Assembly (NCBI GenBank): GCA_946811695.1
Contig: OX328130.1
Location: forward strand, 68,196,245-68,260,244
Length of the DNA: 64,000 nucleotides
Source of the DNA: Gonocerus acuteangulatus
Taxonomy: Eukaryota > Arthropoda > Insecta > Hemiptera > Coreidae
Direction of reading: 5' to 3'
Below the pieces are notes generated by a model. That model was not told the DNA's origin. It worked only from the letters and a program-made list of their open reading frames with translations, and ran no database searches. The position numbers and the translations under genes were made by a program. This document shows, one piece after another, positions 1 to 10,841 of the stretch. How positions within the stretch are numbered: the first letter of the stretch is position 1; the number at the start of each line of letters is the position of its first letter.

Positions 1-42
1 AAAAACTCTTAACTATTAATGCTTTGGCTTCTGAATGCTTCT

Positions 43-866
43 TGATGGGTAGAATTAAAAAAGATGGGTAGAACCTGCAAAATTTGTATATTTAATTCTT
101 AATGCGATGTTTCGGACCATATTGTCCTTCTTCAGGCATATATTCTGTAATTTTACATAATATTGGTATTATGTTATGTAATATACTTTCAACATAACAT
201 AATACGTTGCATAATTCATAACAAAGATTATACATGGTGATTCAGGTCTAAGTGGCCAAACTCTAGGAGGTGATTTTGTACATAATTTCCAACAAAAAAG
301 TTCATTTGAAGTATGGTTCGATTCCGAAGGGAAAAGCAGTTATGTCTAATTTTCTGGGTTTTTTTTTTTGTTTTTTTTTTAATGTATTTACACTTTTTAT
401 GGAATAAAAAAGGATTGCTGAGAAGAAAAACAGAAGAGTGTTATTGGACGTCCAGAAAGTATCTTTTATCAATGGGTTTAGTGAGTTAAATCACTGTTTT
501 CCTTAATAACATTTTGTCTATTTTATGATGAAATAATTAGAATTTAATTTTCTTGAACAATTTTTGAGCAATCCTTTCTTATTCAATAAAAAATATGTCT
601 ATGTTAAAAAAAAAACAACAGAAAATTGCACTAAACTCTTTTTCCCTTCGGAATCGGGCCAAATTTCAAATGAACTTTTTTGTTGGAAATTATTTCTAGA
701 ATCACCTCCCAAGAGTTTGGCTATTTAGGCCTGAATCACCATGTATAATATATGTAAAATTACAGAATATACACCTCAAGAAGGACGATAAAGTTCGAAA
801 TGTTGCAGTAAGAATTAAATATAAAAATTTGGAATGTTCTAACCATCTTTTTGAATTCTATCCATC
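43..866. repeat. Large fold-back (inverted) repeat
   Basis: The left arm (about 43-372) returns in reverse complement at about 601-866, separated by an A+T-rich spacer. The match begins with GATGGGTAGAATT and its complement and runs, with substitutions, through a shared tract around CCGATTCCGAAGGGAAAA. The left arm carries about 60 bp extra near 150-225. No reading frame is present. It resembles a non-autonomous fold-back or hairpin transposon; I could not define a target-site duplication. The shared arms are seen directly, the transposon origin is inferred. Confidence 0.75.
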
Positions 867-1900
867 TTATCTTACCTTCCACCATCTTCATAACTTTTGT
901 TAAATGGTAGACGTTCATACAGCAGAAAAAATATTCACATTATGAAATTATGTATTCATTTAAAGTAATACAATTTTTTTTTTTTTTTTATTTTTTTTTT
1001 TTTAGCGGCCTTTGACTATTAGTGCCAAAAGTAATGAGATATTTGCCATTCTTCCAATATACAATTTTTTTTAAATTTTAATTAACGAACTTAGGCATTT
1101 TATATATATATATATATGCATAATGGGTGACACAAAAAATATTATTTAGTTAACTAATCAAATAAATATTTTGTCATGCTTGTTACTCATTCATTTGCAC
1201 CCCTAATGTTAAACTATACAATGCCAAATGTCAAGTAAGCTGTATATAATATAGTTTATTGAGGCCCATAAAAAACAGAATTGTTGAAGTATATAGTTCT
1301 AGTAGGTAATTTTAGTGCCTTGGAAACATGTAGCTGATACGTCTGACGTAATATTACATAATGTCGTGAAAATTTGTAGTTTAATGCTATATATCGACTC
1401 TACACAAAAGAACCGAAGCCGCAAACGTATGAAAATATGTTCAGAATATGACAGAACATCGGACCGAGATTGTAAAAATCTTCCGTAGGAAGTGAAATAA
1501 ACCGTAGGAAGGTGAACCTTCTGCTACGTCCCACATCGATCGAGTAAAAAATAAATAATTGATCTTCTGCCCCTAAAGCACAAAATTTTTTAAGTGACTT
1601 AAAAACATTTACTTTTTTTAAGTTTTCCCCAATAATGCAACAAATATTTTGATTGAGAGTAAACAATTTTAAAAATAATTTAAATTTTAACGCATAAAAT
1701 AAACAGACTTAAACATTTCTGTTTCTTATGGGTTTATCCTCTTACAATAAGCCCTTGTGACCTATAAGAGCCAAACATTTTGTGATGTACTCCTATCAAG
1801 AATATTTAAAATTAATTACCAATCTTTATACATTTTTGAGATTTTTATTTCATACTAACGATCTAATTAAAAAGTTTTATTTTTTCTTAAATAAGCGATC
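867..1900. other. Unassigned A+T-rich DNA
   Basis: Holds T-rich homopolymer runs near 970-1004 and a short AT tract near 1100. An 88-codon open frame on the minus strand (1400-1666) has no recognisable domain and no flanking splice sites that fit the transporter frame; I regard it as chance. Confidence 0.5.
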
Positions 1901-1904
1901 TACG

Positions 1905-1906
<2 letters not shown>

Positions 1907-1975
<69 letters not shown>
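1907..1975. repeat. (AT)n microsatellite
   Basis: About 70 bp of uninterrupted AT dinucleotides. Tyr-Ile open frames predicted across it are translation artefacts. Confidence 0.95.
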
Positions 1976-1978
<3 letters not shown>

Positions 1979-2855
1979 GTGGTAGAAGAATGTATTACTT
2001 TTCTTATTTTAGAAAGAGCAACAGCTTGTTCACAAGCTTCAAATCAGTTTCAACAATTATTTTCTTTCAATTAAGGAAAATATTAATGTTGATCCTCAAA
2101 TCATTTATTTTATCCCGATGAAATAGTAAAACTTTTTGAAATAAAAGGTTTTTATAGAAAAACTCGAATACATTAGTTTTATTATTCAGTATTTGTCAAT
2201 AGAGAAAATTAATGCTTTTGTTAACTCCATTTGGTTATCGTTTAGATATAAAATTCCCAGAGCTTACATTATAAGTCACAAGGGCTGCGAGTAAAACCTA
2301 AGATTAACTTTTCATGAAACAGGTGGTTTGACTTAGTAACTTACGAATATCTAGTAATATTATTGCCACAATTGTAGTTAAGTTACTATATAGAGTAATA
2401 TGTTTTCAGAAATTAAGGTATTACGCCATCTCTTGATTTGTGAAAAAAGGTGATTTATTTCTAGATAAATATGTCAGACTCTTAAAATATTTTAAATGTA
2501 TAATCTTTTTTCAAACTAGAATAGTAGATTTCACTAGATCTACCAAACAGATTTTGGTAAAATTTATGACACATATTATTTATAATATTATCTCAGACAT
2601 GACTAAGGATTTTTTTGATTGGGTGCCATATTCATAAGTCATATATATTAAAACTAAAAATTGTTATCTCAATTTTCTCAAACAGCTGCCATTTCTAAAA
2701 AAAAAAGTTTGTTCTGCATTACGTCTTACAAAATATTTATAACAAATGTGTGTTGTTTTTTTTAACACCTACCAACTCATCCGATTTACAACATATTTTT
2801 GAAATAATATTATCTAATTCTTTATATTTTTATATTTTATGTATCAGATGATAAA
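1976..2855. other. Unassigned A+T-rich DNA
   Basis: No domain, splice signal or repeat recognised. Confidence 0.5.
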
Positions 2856-2859
2856 TCAG

Positions 2860-3135
2860 TCCCGTAACAGGCTAGTATAGGGGGCAGATACCGTGGAGGT
2901 GTCTAATTCTTGACAATACGGCACACTAGGGAGATAGTATGGTCAGAACTATGCTCTGGCTGCCTGATTTTGCCCTATTCAGATACCCATCTAATTAATT
3001 ATAGGCTAGGTGGGCCTAGGGACGGTCTGGGACTCCGAATCCAACCCTCAAACGATGACACAAGAAGATAAGAACTTTAGCACATGCCCGAGCTTTTAAC
3101 ATTAGTCGAGTGCTTTACCTCTGAGATAATTTTGT
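2860..3135 (-). mobile_element. tRNA-derived SINE, family 1
   Basis: Read on the minus strand it has a degenerate tRNA-like head with a box-B-like GGGTTGGATTCGGAGTCCC, followed by a body shared with copies at 6018-6227 (minus) and 44190-44430 (plus). The shared body contains GATAGTATGGTCAG / CTATGCTCTGG-type sequence and CTAGGTGGGCCTAGGGACG. The three related copies plus a pol III-like box define a family. This copy is diverged and unlikely to be transcribed. Confidence 0.7.
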
Positions 3136-3555
3136 TCCAAAATTTTATCTATAGAAATTACTATTTTGAGTTAATAATAATTACAACTTGTGAACATGGA
3201 AACCAATACAACAAACCCTAAATCAAGTCTTAGATAATATTATGTGGAAAGTGTATTGTAAATTTTAAGAAAACGAGTAGAGTAGGCCTTGGATTATCTT
3301 GAATTCTAGTTTGAAATAACTAGTTTTGTGAATATACATTTAAATTATTCCTAAAAGTATAAACAATTTTTTTAGACAAAAAAAATAACAAATCAATTTT
3401 TGAATACCCCAAGATGGCGAGCATAAACCCCCTTAACTGAATGATTCATTAAAAAGAAATCATAAAAATATCTGACCACAAGTTTCATGTATAATACGTA
3501 TATTTGTCGAGAATGGGTTGCCATCCTCTGCCTTCCAAATAGATTCTATCCTTAC

Positions 3556-3706
3556 CAGAATGTGGATGCAGTAAGTACAAATAATTCCAATAATGCAAGT
3601 CGCAATAAGTCCGAAAATAATGCCAGAATTTTTAAATGCCAATGGCATAGCCAAGATCCCAGTGCCCAAGCTGCCTTTAAGCAAATGAATCAGAGTCTCG
3701 GCATCG
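3556..3706 (-). CDS. SLC36 amino-acid transporter, coding exon with TM1 core (third in window)
   Basis: A 151-nt internal exon. The acceptor is TTTCCTTCTTTCAG ending at 3707 and the donor GTAAGG begins at 3555. The first base completes a Thr codon split with the upstream exon, after which it reads DAETLIHLLKGSLGTGILAMP, then LAFKNSG and a second hydrophobic stretch IIFGLIATCIIGIICTYCIHIL. This is the signature first transmembrane helix, with its G-T-G-I-L-A-M-P core, and the second helix of the SLC36/PAT branch of the Aa_trans family, which moves small neutral amino acids across plasma or lysosomal membranes, often with protons. Drosophila pathetic belongs to this family. The exon ends in phase 0; in relatives the next residues are V-(K/R)-C, so the next exon lies below position 1. 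Exact orthology within the family is not settled. Confidence 0.93.
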
Positions 3707-3740
3707 CTGAAAGAAGGAAAAAAATATATTAGAAAGTACA

Positions 3741-3786
3741 AATTAAGCTTTCTTGGCAATGGATTCCATTGCCAAGAAAGCTTAAT
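3741..3786. repeat. Perfect 46-bp palindrome next to a splice acceptor
   Basis: AATTAAGCTTTCTTGGCAAT and three further bases are followed immediately by their exact complement, with no loop. It lies 34 bp upstream, in transcript sense, of the acceptor of the 3706-3556 exon, where a branch point would be expected. A 25-bp direct duplication (GATTGGGGGATACTGC...) follows at about 3787-3837. Confidence 0.9.
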
Positions 3787-3985
3787 TGATTGGGGGATAC
3801 TGCCCAAAGCATGGATTGGGGGATACTGCACAAAGGAATTTTTGATTAAATAATCGCCTAATGAGACGTTATAAATACAATCGAATTTATTTAATGTGTT
3901 AGCTACTCAATACATAGTATTGCCTCAACATAACACCAAAATCTTTAGTATTTTGATCCAATTAACTATTGTATTTCTTTTTTAT

Positions 3986-4006
3986 CCCCCCCCCCCCCCC
4001 CCCCCC
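3986..4006. repeat. Poly-C tract
   Basis: A run of 21 cytosines in A+T-rich intronic DNA. Length may be uncertain because such runs are hard to sequence. Confidence 0.9.
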
Positions 4007-4331
4007 GTTCTTTATGGCTTAGATCATAAAAATGTCCGTCTCATAGGCACTGCCAAAATTAAATGAAATTATCCGATTGAAAGTTGACTGTGAATCAGTT
4101 TTTAAGGGAAATGTATCAAATATTGTCACCTTCTATCTTACAAGATTTTGTAATAGTTTCCGAGATATTTAAAAAAAAGTATAGAAAAACTTCAAAATTG
4201 CTCATTTCTGTAAATAAAATGTTTCTTATACTTTTTCTATTCCAAGTGAAACCAAAGTTTGTATATCTTAGTTTTAATTGAGAAAACATTTACAACTCAA
4301 TCTGTCATTTTGGAAAATTCTAGTCTTGTCC

Positions 4332-4339
4332 ACTTACCT
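4332..4339 (-). promoter_or_regulatory. Weak candidate recursive splice site
   Basis: On the minus strand a T run and TTTTTTAG are followed directly by GTAAGTGG, giving acceptor and donor with no exon between. It lies inside the 1.47-kb intron between the second and third transporter exons. That is far shorter than introns known to use recursive splicing, and no good second donor follows, so chance is likely. Confidence 0.25.
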
Positions 4340-4374
4340 AAAAAATCTTTCGATTCCCCAAGTAAAAATAAAAA

Positions 4375-5177
4375 GTGTACCTGAAAGCTACACAATGCTA
4401 TAAAAGCAATTGTATTTGCAAGAATTTCACCAACAAAACAGCGTTCCGGTGGGCTGAGTTAACAACAAAGAAATATAAAGTGCTAGTTTTTAATGACCTA
4501 AGCCAAATACAAAGCGAAGAAGTCAACACTTTTTTACATTTTACCTATGAACTAGACATCATCGGGCCTACAACAATATTCATTTATTCCTATTTTTTAT
4601 CAATTTTTTTCATACAAATCATAGGTCTAACTTACAAATTTAACAAGTATGTACTTAACATAGGCTGTGATTACTCAATTTATATCAGACATAATTTTAA
4701 GTACATTTTTCACATAAAAGACACTTCCTAGTTACACGAATATGAAGCATTTTTGAAAAGTATCGTAATTTCCTTGCAATGACAAGATTATTTTAAAACA
4801 ACTAGCTGAACTTCGGCAAGACTTTAAAACTGCTTGGAAACAGGAGTTACAAAAGAGGAAAAATTTGAAAGCTTGGATATTTTTCTTTTCGATCAAAAGA
4901 ATTCTATTAGCTAGAAAATTTAATGCAACATGAAGATAACCAGGAAAATTTATTTAGGAATATTTATATAATGAATGTTAAATTTATTTTAGATTAGCTT
5001 TAATTTGTTATGTTATGTCTAAAGAATGAAGATGAGGCCATGTCTCAAAAGCACTTTATACGATGAAATAAAACATTTCAAACAGTGAACTTTCACCAAC
5101 GAGCTCTCAACAACTGTGAAGTGCTATGTAAGTTTTTATTACTAAAAGTAGTAGTACGAAAATAATACAATACTCAC
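4375..5177. other. Intron of the transporter gene, no gene seen
   Basis: Intronic on the minus strand. A 118-codon plus-strand frame at 4375-4731 is rich in Ile/Tyr/Phe and matches no family I know; I treat it as chance. Confidence 0.5.
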
Positions 5178-5321
5178 GTAGTAGGGTGTTCGAGTCTACG
5201 ATGCTCAAAGGGGTTGTAGCCAGAACCTGCCTCCGGGTCGGCAAGACCGACGCTGCTCACTAAGGGCAGTGTCGATCCATTCGTCATGGAAGTTGGTACG
5301 CCGTTCGAATGACATTTGTAC
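5178..5321 (-). CDS. SLC36 amino-acid transporter, cytoplasmic N-terminal exon (second in window)
   Basis: A 144-nt exon between acceptor ATATTCCAG (ending 5322) and donor GTGAGTA (starting 5177). It is phase 2 at both ends. The first base completes a Lys codon with the upstream exon, and the last two bases join a C from the next exon to make Thr. It encodes a hydrophilic N-terminal segment ending GYNPFEHRRLEHPTT. In insect SLC36 proteins the motif (Y)(D/N)P-x-EHR-x-x-EHPT immediately precedes the first membrane helix, exactly as it does here once spliced. The segment before it is low-conservation cytoplasmic tail. The match of phase, motif and order with the next exon makes this call strong. 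Confidence 0.9.
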
Positions 5322-5501
5322 CTGGAATATATATATTTTCATTATAAATTTAATAATAATTAGAAAATAAGTACACATATACAGACTCCTTGAGGATGGA
5401 AAACAAGAACAGTTTTTGTAATATATTTGGACTAGCAGGGAATGGTAACATCGTATTAAAATACAATTTCAGAGATGTTCAAGTTACAGAGAGTTCATTA
5501 T

Positions 5502-5531
5502 ATTAACACTCACAGCCACCGGGCCTCCAGG
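5502..5531 (-). mobile_element. Fragment of tRNA-derived SINE family 2
   Basis: AACACTCACAGCCACCGGGC and flanking bases match the 5' head of the SINEs at 13205-13366, 24190-24632 and 49755-49885, all read on the minus strand. Only the head remains. Confidence 0.4.
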
Positions 5532-6017
5532 GAGTGATATGACTAAATATAAAAAAACATATGCTCTTCATAAGATTGAAAACCTGGCAGCAACTACCGA
5601 ACTTGACGTTTAACGCTAAATAACGTCACAAGCGATAGTTATTCAAAAAAACAGCTTCCCTAAAAATTTAAATGTGATGTAATGTCTGGATTTTGTTTTG
5701 TTTTCAGTTTCAGCATTAAAAAATCCATAGGAACAGTAAAACAAAAAAAAAACTCATGCAGTTTTTTGGTCGCAGACCTGTGTAATTGGCTAATTATTTC
5801 AGCATTCCATACATCCTGTTCACAAACATCAATTTAAACAGAAGGCAAAAAATCAAACACACTGATTTTAACCATGAAGTCAGTTCAGCTCCCTCATGCA
5901 ATTGTAGTCCTTGAAGGCGAAATTCCAACCAACTACACAAACACTCATTTATAAGCACCATAAATACGAACTATATGTGTATGTTCGGGATGTATGTGTA
6001 TACATACTACAGATACT

Positions 6018-6227
6018 GTAGGCACGCTAGGAAGATAGTTTGGTCAGTACTATGCTTTGGCCGCTTGATTTTCCTCTTTGCAGGTATCCATTATTAAATT
6101 AATTAAAGGCTGGGTGTGCCTCGGGACCCCGAATTCAACCCACGAACGAAGACACTAGAAGATAAAATCCTTAGTGCGCTCCAGCATATTAGTTGAGGGC
6201 TCTACCACTCAGCTAACCTTGCCCCCC
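6018..6227 (-). mobile_element. tRNA-derived SINE, family 1
   Basis: On the minus strand it starts with a box-A-like TTAGCTGAGTGGTAGAGC and has a box-B-like GGGTTGAATTCGGGG about 60 bp later, then the body shared with the copies at 2860 and 44190. Both parts of a split pol III promoter are recognisable, making this the best-preserved copy of the family here. Confidence 0.8.
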
Positions 6228-6307
6228 AAGTAAGCAAAAGTATATGTACTAATTGTGTGGGGTGAATAGCCTTTGCTGCACAACCTCATCAATAAATAAT
6301 TAAAATT

Positions 6308-6475
6308 AAAAAAAAAAAAAAAAAAAAAAAAATCTTGACATTTCAGCCATACACACAAACTGTGGTGATCTGTGTGGTATTGAAACACCACACATACTTT
6401 GGTGATCTGTGTGGTATTGAAACACCATACAAACTGTGGTGATCTGTGTGGTATTGAAACACCACACATGAATGA
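6308..6475. repeat. Poly-A run and 37-bp x 3 tandem repeat
   Basis: A run of about 24 A is followed by three copies of a 37-bp unit with GGTGATCTGTGTGGTATTGA starting at 6364, 6401 and 6438. Each unit contains the small hairpin GTGTGG...CCACAC. Confidence 0.8.
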
Positions 6476-6795
6476 TCTTTACGATCTCTTCGATAAATTA
6501 CAATGAAACACAATTACTGACTGATATGTGATTAGCAATGGCGTGAGCTCTTCCAGATCTCCAGTCATAGAAACTACACAGCCAACTACACATAGCTAAC
6601 TGATAACAATATTCTTTCTTATCCATAGATTGTGGATTTATCAAGCCCATTATCAGGGTATTTTTATTTTAGTATTTGGCGACTCATAATAGAATCATCA
6701 GATGCCAGTCCAGAATCCTTGGTAACCAATGGAAAGAGAAGAAATTTCCACTTAGAATAGTTGAGACTTGTCAATTCCAAAAAATATCATAATTT

Positions 6796-6822
6796 ATTGC
6801 ATGGTAATGATATTTTTTAATT

Positions 6823-6875
<53 letters not shown>

Positions 6876-6993
6876 GATATAATGCATATTATTTGCATAT
6901 CATATGTATGGTTAGATATATTTTCATTGGGAAATCATTAGATACTTAAAGTAAATGTTACTTGAATTTGAACATGTCAATTGCCTAAGAGAC
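6796..6993. repeat. Long direct repeat, left copy
   Basis: About 190 bp, including an (AT)n core near 6830-6872, which returns at 7263-7448 in the same orientation with few differences. The two copies flank a truncated non-LTR fragment. Confidence 0.85.
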
Positions 6994-7262
6994 CTGTAGA
7001 GATTCCCACCTGCAGATGGTGTGGAGCAGAAGAAGAGACACCGTTACACATCATCCGTGACTGAACGGTTAGATCATATATGGTTTAGGTACTTTGGTGA
7101 CACAAAGGATACCAATCTTGAACCAAGTGAAATATCCATTAGGAGACTTCTGGACTACTGGAAGGTAATACTCTGAGGGGAGACAACGACGGGTAGCACA
7201 ATAGGTCGCTTGGCCGCGGTGCGCTCCCACTGAGGAGGTTTAACCCGAAAGTATTGTATTGT
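6994..7262 (+). pseudogene. 3' end of a non-LTR retrotransposon (RNase H tail)
   Basis: The plus-strand frame from about 6996 reads PTCRWCGAEEETPLHIIRD and then hits a stop, continuing in another frame with YFGDTKDTNLEPSEISIRRL-type sequence. The C-x2-C...E-E-E-T-x2-H pattern is the zinc-knuckle-like tail after RNase H in I/R1/LOA/Outcast-type non-LTR elements. A GTATT-type simple repeat closes the 3' end at about 7250-7265. The element is 5'-truncated and dead. Confidence 0.7.
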
Positions 7263-7289
7263 ATTGCGTGGTAATGATATTTTTTAATT

Positions 7290-7330
<41 letters not shown>

Positions 7331-7448
7331 GATATAATGCATATTATTTGCATATCATATGTATGGTTAGATATATTTTCATTGGGAAATCATTAGATAC
7401 TTAAAGTAAATGTTACTCGAATTTGAACAAGTCAATTGTTTAAGAGAC
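7263..7448. repeat. Long direct repeat, right copy
   Basis: Second copy of the repeat at 6796-6993, starting ATTGCGTGGTAATGATATT and ending TAAGAGAC. The AT core (about 7294-7323) is shorter. Confidence 0.85.
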
Positions 7449-8040
7449 ACAATAAAATACAATTCAAGGGGTCTCGGGCTGTCTCTGATGCCCTTCTAAC
7501 TGCGACCCTATTGGATGTATTTGCGTCCCTAGATTACTCCCTTTCCAACTTGCAGCTCCTCGCATAAAGCTTGAGCTCCTTGGGAGTAGCCTGGGCTATA
7601 TCCTTGGGCGTAGCAATTGCCTTCCCTATGTGCACTAGCCTGTTGTAGGCTAATGCCTCACATTCACAGAGTACATGCTGTGAGGTTTCCTCTTCCTCGA
7701 GGTGACATGTAGGGTCCTCTATTAGTCCCATCGTGCACAGGTGTTTTCTTAACACCCAGTCCAACTATCCTTCTTAGATCCGTCCTGGCCAATTGAAGGA
7801 AATACCTTGCCCTGTCTTTTGAAAGCTGGTCAAGTATCTTTGCCTGTCTCATGCCTGGCTTAGCCTGTCAATATCTATGTATTTTTTCTTGTTTCCAGGC
7901 ATTAACTATACTTCTGACAAAGCTTTTAGATACACCGAAGTACGGCTCAGGACCATAGAGTATCTCCTCCGATCCCTTCCTTGCCAGCTCATTACCTTTA
8001 TTGCCCTCATGACCCGGCACCCATACAATTTAAGAGATAT
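7449..8040 (-). pseudogene. Non-LTR retrotransposon fragment: RNase H domain and C-terminal tail
   Basis: From about 8035 downwards the frame reads VWVPGHEGNKGNELARKGS, the conserved last motif of RNase H. It continues for some 60 residues with a TGA in place of an expected Trp (IHRY-stop-QAKPGM), through YFLQLARTDLRRIVG. One frameshift later it reads LRKHLCTMGLIEDPTCHLEE, then ETSQHVLCECEAL, and ends at a stop at 7534. The C/H-rich tail with H-x3-C-E-C is typical of RNase H-bearing non-LTR elements. About 85 bp of 3' UTR follow. With one stop and one frameshift it is a pseudogene. Confidence 0.85.
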
Positions 8041-8869
8041 GAAAAAACTGAAATAATATTTCTTGGTGCAAAGAGATATTGTGGCAATATTGCATAATAA
8101 ATACACTCAAATTCAGGAAGACTTTTTTACAAAATAATGAAATAACAAAAATATGTATAATCAGAAGTAGAATGTTTTCACAAAAAAATACGTCTGTAGA
8201 AAGGTTTCTTGAGGGACTGATCCAAATATAATAGTAAATTATATATTACAAGCTAGTGGCTAAGTTTGCATGGCTGGCAATACACAATAAAAAAAAATTA
8301 ATACAAAAATATTTGAATAAAATGTGGAAATTTATTCCCAAAATTTATCATAAAATATTATGTGACACTTTTAGATGGCAGAGAAAAACAAATGAACACA
8401 TGTTTGTAGGTTTTGAACTACTTAATCTGAGAACAAAAACAAATAAATGATAAGAAATGACAATGTAAGTATGTTGTAATTGATCAAAGGGTTTAGAGTT
8501 TGTTTTAAGAGCGTGTGTAAGTATACTCAACACTTCATTGGATTCCGTTACACTGATTAGATAGAAATTAAATTAAATTTTTAAATGTGAGCATTATAAT
8601 GAGAACATTATAATAAGTTTATTATAGTATCGTAAATAGATTATTAGAGGTCCATAAAATTTAGGATAAGCATTTTTCCATTTAGAATGCTCACCTTGAA
8701 GTAAGCAAAGAATTGCTGGTATGTACAAGCTGCAAGCCACAAAAGCTTGAATAAGCAGATGGACAGGAAATATATAAACTTTCTTATGGAAATGATGGCA
8801 GCCTGCAATTCTATTCAGATTCCTTTAACCAAGTCTAACATAAGTAAAGATTGGAAGTTGCTCGTACTG

Positions 8870-9400
8870 GGAGAGTTAGAGGGATGCTAAAGACTGCAGG
8901 GACATACAGAGAAACTAGGGCTGCATAGAGGTACTGAGAAACTACAGACTGCAAGAAGATAAAGAGAAGCTACGTACTGCATAGAGATACTGAGAAATGA
9001 CAGGCTGCAAGGATATACAAAGAAACTACGACCTGCATAGAGGTACTGAGATGCTACAGACTGCAAGGAAATACAGAGAAACTACAAACTGCATAGAGAT
9101 ACTGAGAAACTACTGACTGCAAGGAGATACAGAGAAACTACGAACTGCATAGAGGTACTGAGAAACTACATGGTGCAAGGACATATAGGGAAACTACAAG
9201 CTGCATAGGGGTACTGAGATGCTACAGACTGCAAGGAGATACAGAGAAACAAGGGCTGCCTAGAGGTATTGAGAAACTACAGGCTGCAAGGACATACAGA
9301 GAAACTAAAAACTGCATAGAGGTACTGAGATGCTACAGACTGCAAGGAGATACAGAGAAACAAGGGCTGCATAGAGGTACTAGGATGCTACAGATACTAC
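8870..9400. repeat. 56-bp minisatellite
   Basis: About nine degenerate copies of a roughly 56-bp unit alternating ACTGCATAGAGGTACTGAGA and CTGCAAGGAGATACAGAGAA. Stray copies recur at 9660-9760. The unit is itself built of two similar half-units of about 28 bp. Confidence 0.85.
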
Positions 9401-9465
9401 TAATACTAGGATGGAATTAGTAGATAGTGGAGGGAGTGTTATCCAGTTTCCAATGCGCGAAAATT

Positions 9466-9505
9466 TGAATCTGAATATGATTGTAAACAAACAATGAGCT
9501 TAAAC

Positions 9506-9553
<48 letters not shown>

Positions 9554-9590
9554 GTTTATGTTCACTGTTTGTTTACAATCATATTCAAAA
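9466..9590. repeat. Hairpin with (TA)n core
   Basis: GAATATGATTGTAAACAAAC at the left is matched by its complement at the right, with a 40-bp (TA)n centre (about 9511-9551). It is predicted to form a cruciform or hairpin. Confidence 0.8.
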
Positions 9591-9952
9591 ATTCAATTTG
9601 GACACACTAAAATGACTGATTTTAGGATTCAACCTATTTCTTTTACTCTCTCTACTAACTCAATGGATGCTTCAGGCTGCAAGGAGATATAGAGAAACTA
9701 CAGAGTCCATAGTGATACTAAAATGCTATAGAGTGCAAAGAGATACAGAGAATCGAGAAGTGAAATACAGTCAACCTTACCGCTGGGAAACTAAACACTC
9801 TGTATAGAGATAGAGAAATTACAGTGCATCGAGAGGTCTGCTGTACACTCTATAGAAAGGCAGGAAAGGGGCGCAAAATAGATAACGCTCACTTCATCGA
9901 CGCTTGATATTGAGTATATCTTAACCCAGTATGATATATTGTAAATACTTAC

Positions 9953-10038
9953 TTGACAAGTACCAGATCTCCTAATTCGGTTCTTGCAGTTCTCTTTTTC
10001 GGGTCGTACTCTGTAATAAGAGGTCGTGGCGTCCTTCC
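9953..10038 (-). CDS. SLC36 amino-acid transporter, N-terminal exon (first in window)
   Basis: An 86-nt exon between acceptor TTTTTCTTTGCAG (ending 10039) and donor GTAAGTATT (starting 9952). The frame is open from the first base (phase 0) and reads GRTPRPLITEYDPKKRTART then ELGDLVLVK, the last Lys codon being completed by the first base of the next exon. Its phase fits the 5321-5178 exon exactly. The peptide is a hydrophilic N-terminal tail that I cannot match to a named motif; assignment rests on splice sites, phase and order. No ATG is present, so translation starts in an exon further upstream, probably beyond 64000. Confidence 0.8.
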
Positions 10039-10454
10039 CTGCAAAGAAAAATTATCTCATTAGAGCAAACAATGAAGATATAAAGAATTAAGTTAACTTA
10101 TATTTATCTACAAAATAACAGACCATTAAAATAAAAACAGGGATTGAATTTTTTTTAAGGAGTGTTCCTTCAAAGTTTCTTTTGTTGTTCTTGGAACAAG
10201 TACTTCATTAAGAGTTTTGAATGATGGAGCCATATAGTCCTAAATGAGAAGAGTCAGTCATTTCTTTGTAGCATGGATGAGGAGTCTATTCTTATTTTTA
10301 ACGATTTTTTTTGGGACGGGTTATCTACCGGTTACCAACCTTTCTAACCAGGATAGGTTTTATTGGTTACTTAACGTAGGAAATCGAATGAAAACATATT
10401 TGATGCGATATCAGTAACCGTTTACTAGAATAATTGACCCAACGACTTTTCCAA

Positions 10455-10735
10455 AGTAATTTTTCGTTTGGGTAGTCAGAAACGATTGATTCAGTTGAAA
10501 CTTGTTGCAGATATTTGATATTCATCTAATCTAAGATATTTACATTTTGATTGGATTTGGAGGTAAGGAAGTATTAGGAAAAAAAAAAAAAAATACAAAA
10601 TGATTAGATATGAAAAGTTTTCGGATCTTGGTATATTTTCTAAAATATCTCGAAAATAGTTGAGAAATCGTGGTAAGTGGAATGTGACCATTCGAAAGCC
10701 CACTGAATTCTCTACAAAAAAGGGTCTGATCTAAT
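10455..10735 (-). repeat. Dispersed repeat, copy 1 (pair with 42840-43100)
   Basis: The reverse complement of this interval resembles 42840-43100: both carry TTGATTCAGTTGAAACTTGT / its complement, a T- or A-run, AAAACTTTTCATATC and a GTGACCATTC-like end. Non-coding; class unknown. Confidence 0.6.
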
Positions 10736-10787
10736 TTTCGATGGTGCGATGTCAATAGGAGAAATAAGTGCATAAAACTTCGAAATT

Positions 10788-10788
<1 letters not shown>

Positions 10789-10838
<50 letters not shown>
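10789..10838. repeat. Poly-T run (about 50 bp)
   Basis: An uninterrupted T homopolymer, perhaps the tail of a minus-oriented retroposon. Confidence 0.9.

Positions 10839-10841
<3 letters not shown>

Larger units (their letters stand above)
5322..9952 (-). other. 4.6-kb intron of the transporter gene
   Basis: Lies between the acceptor at 5322 and the donor GTAAGT at 9952. It is filled with SINE, non-LTR, microsatellite and minisatellite DNA listed separately. From 5540 to 6015 and from 8040 to 8860 I recognise nothing. Confidence 0.8.

Noticed and set aside
1400..1666. Next exon of the transporter
   Set aside because: The sequence does not resemble the V-(K/R)-C continuation expected after HIL and has no matching phase-0 acceptor.
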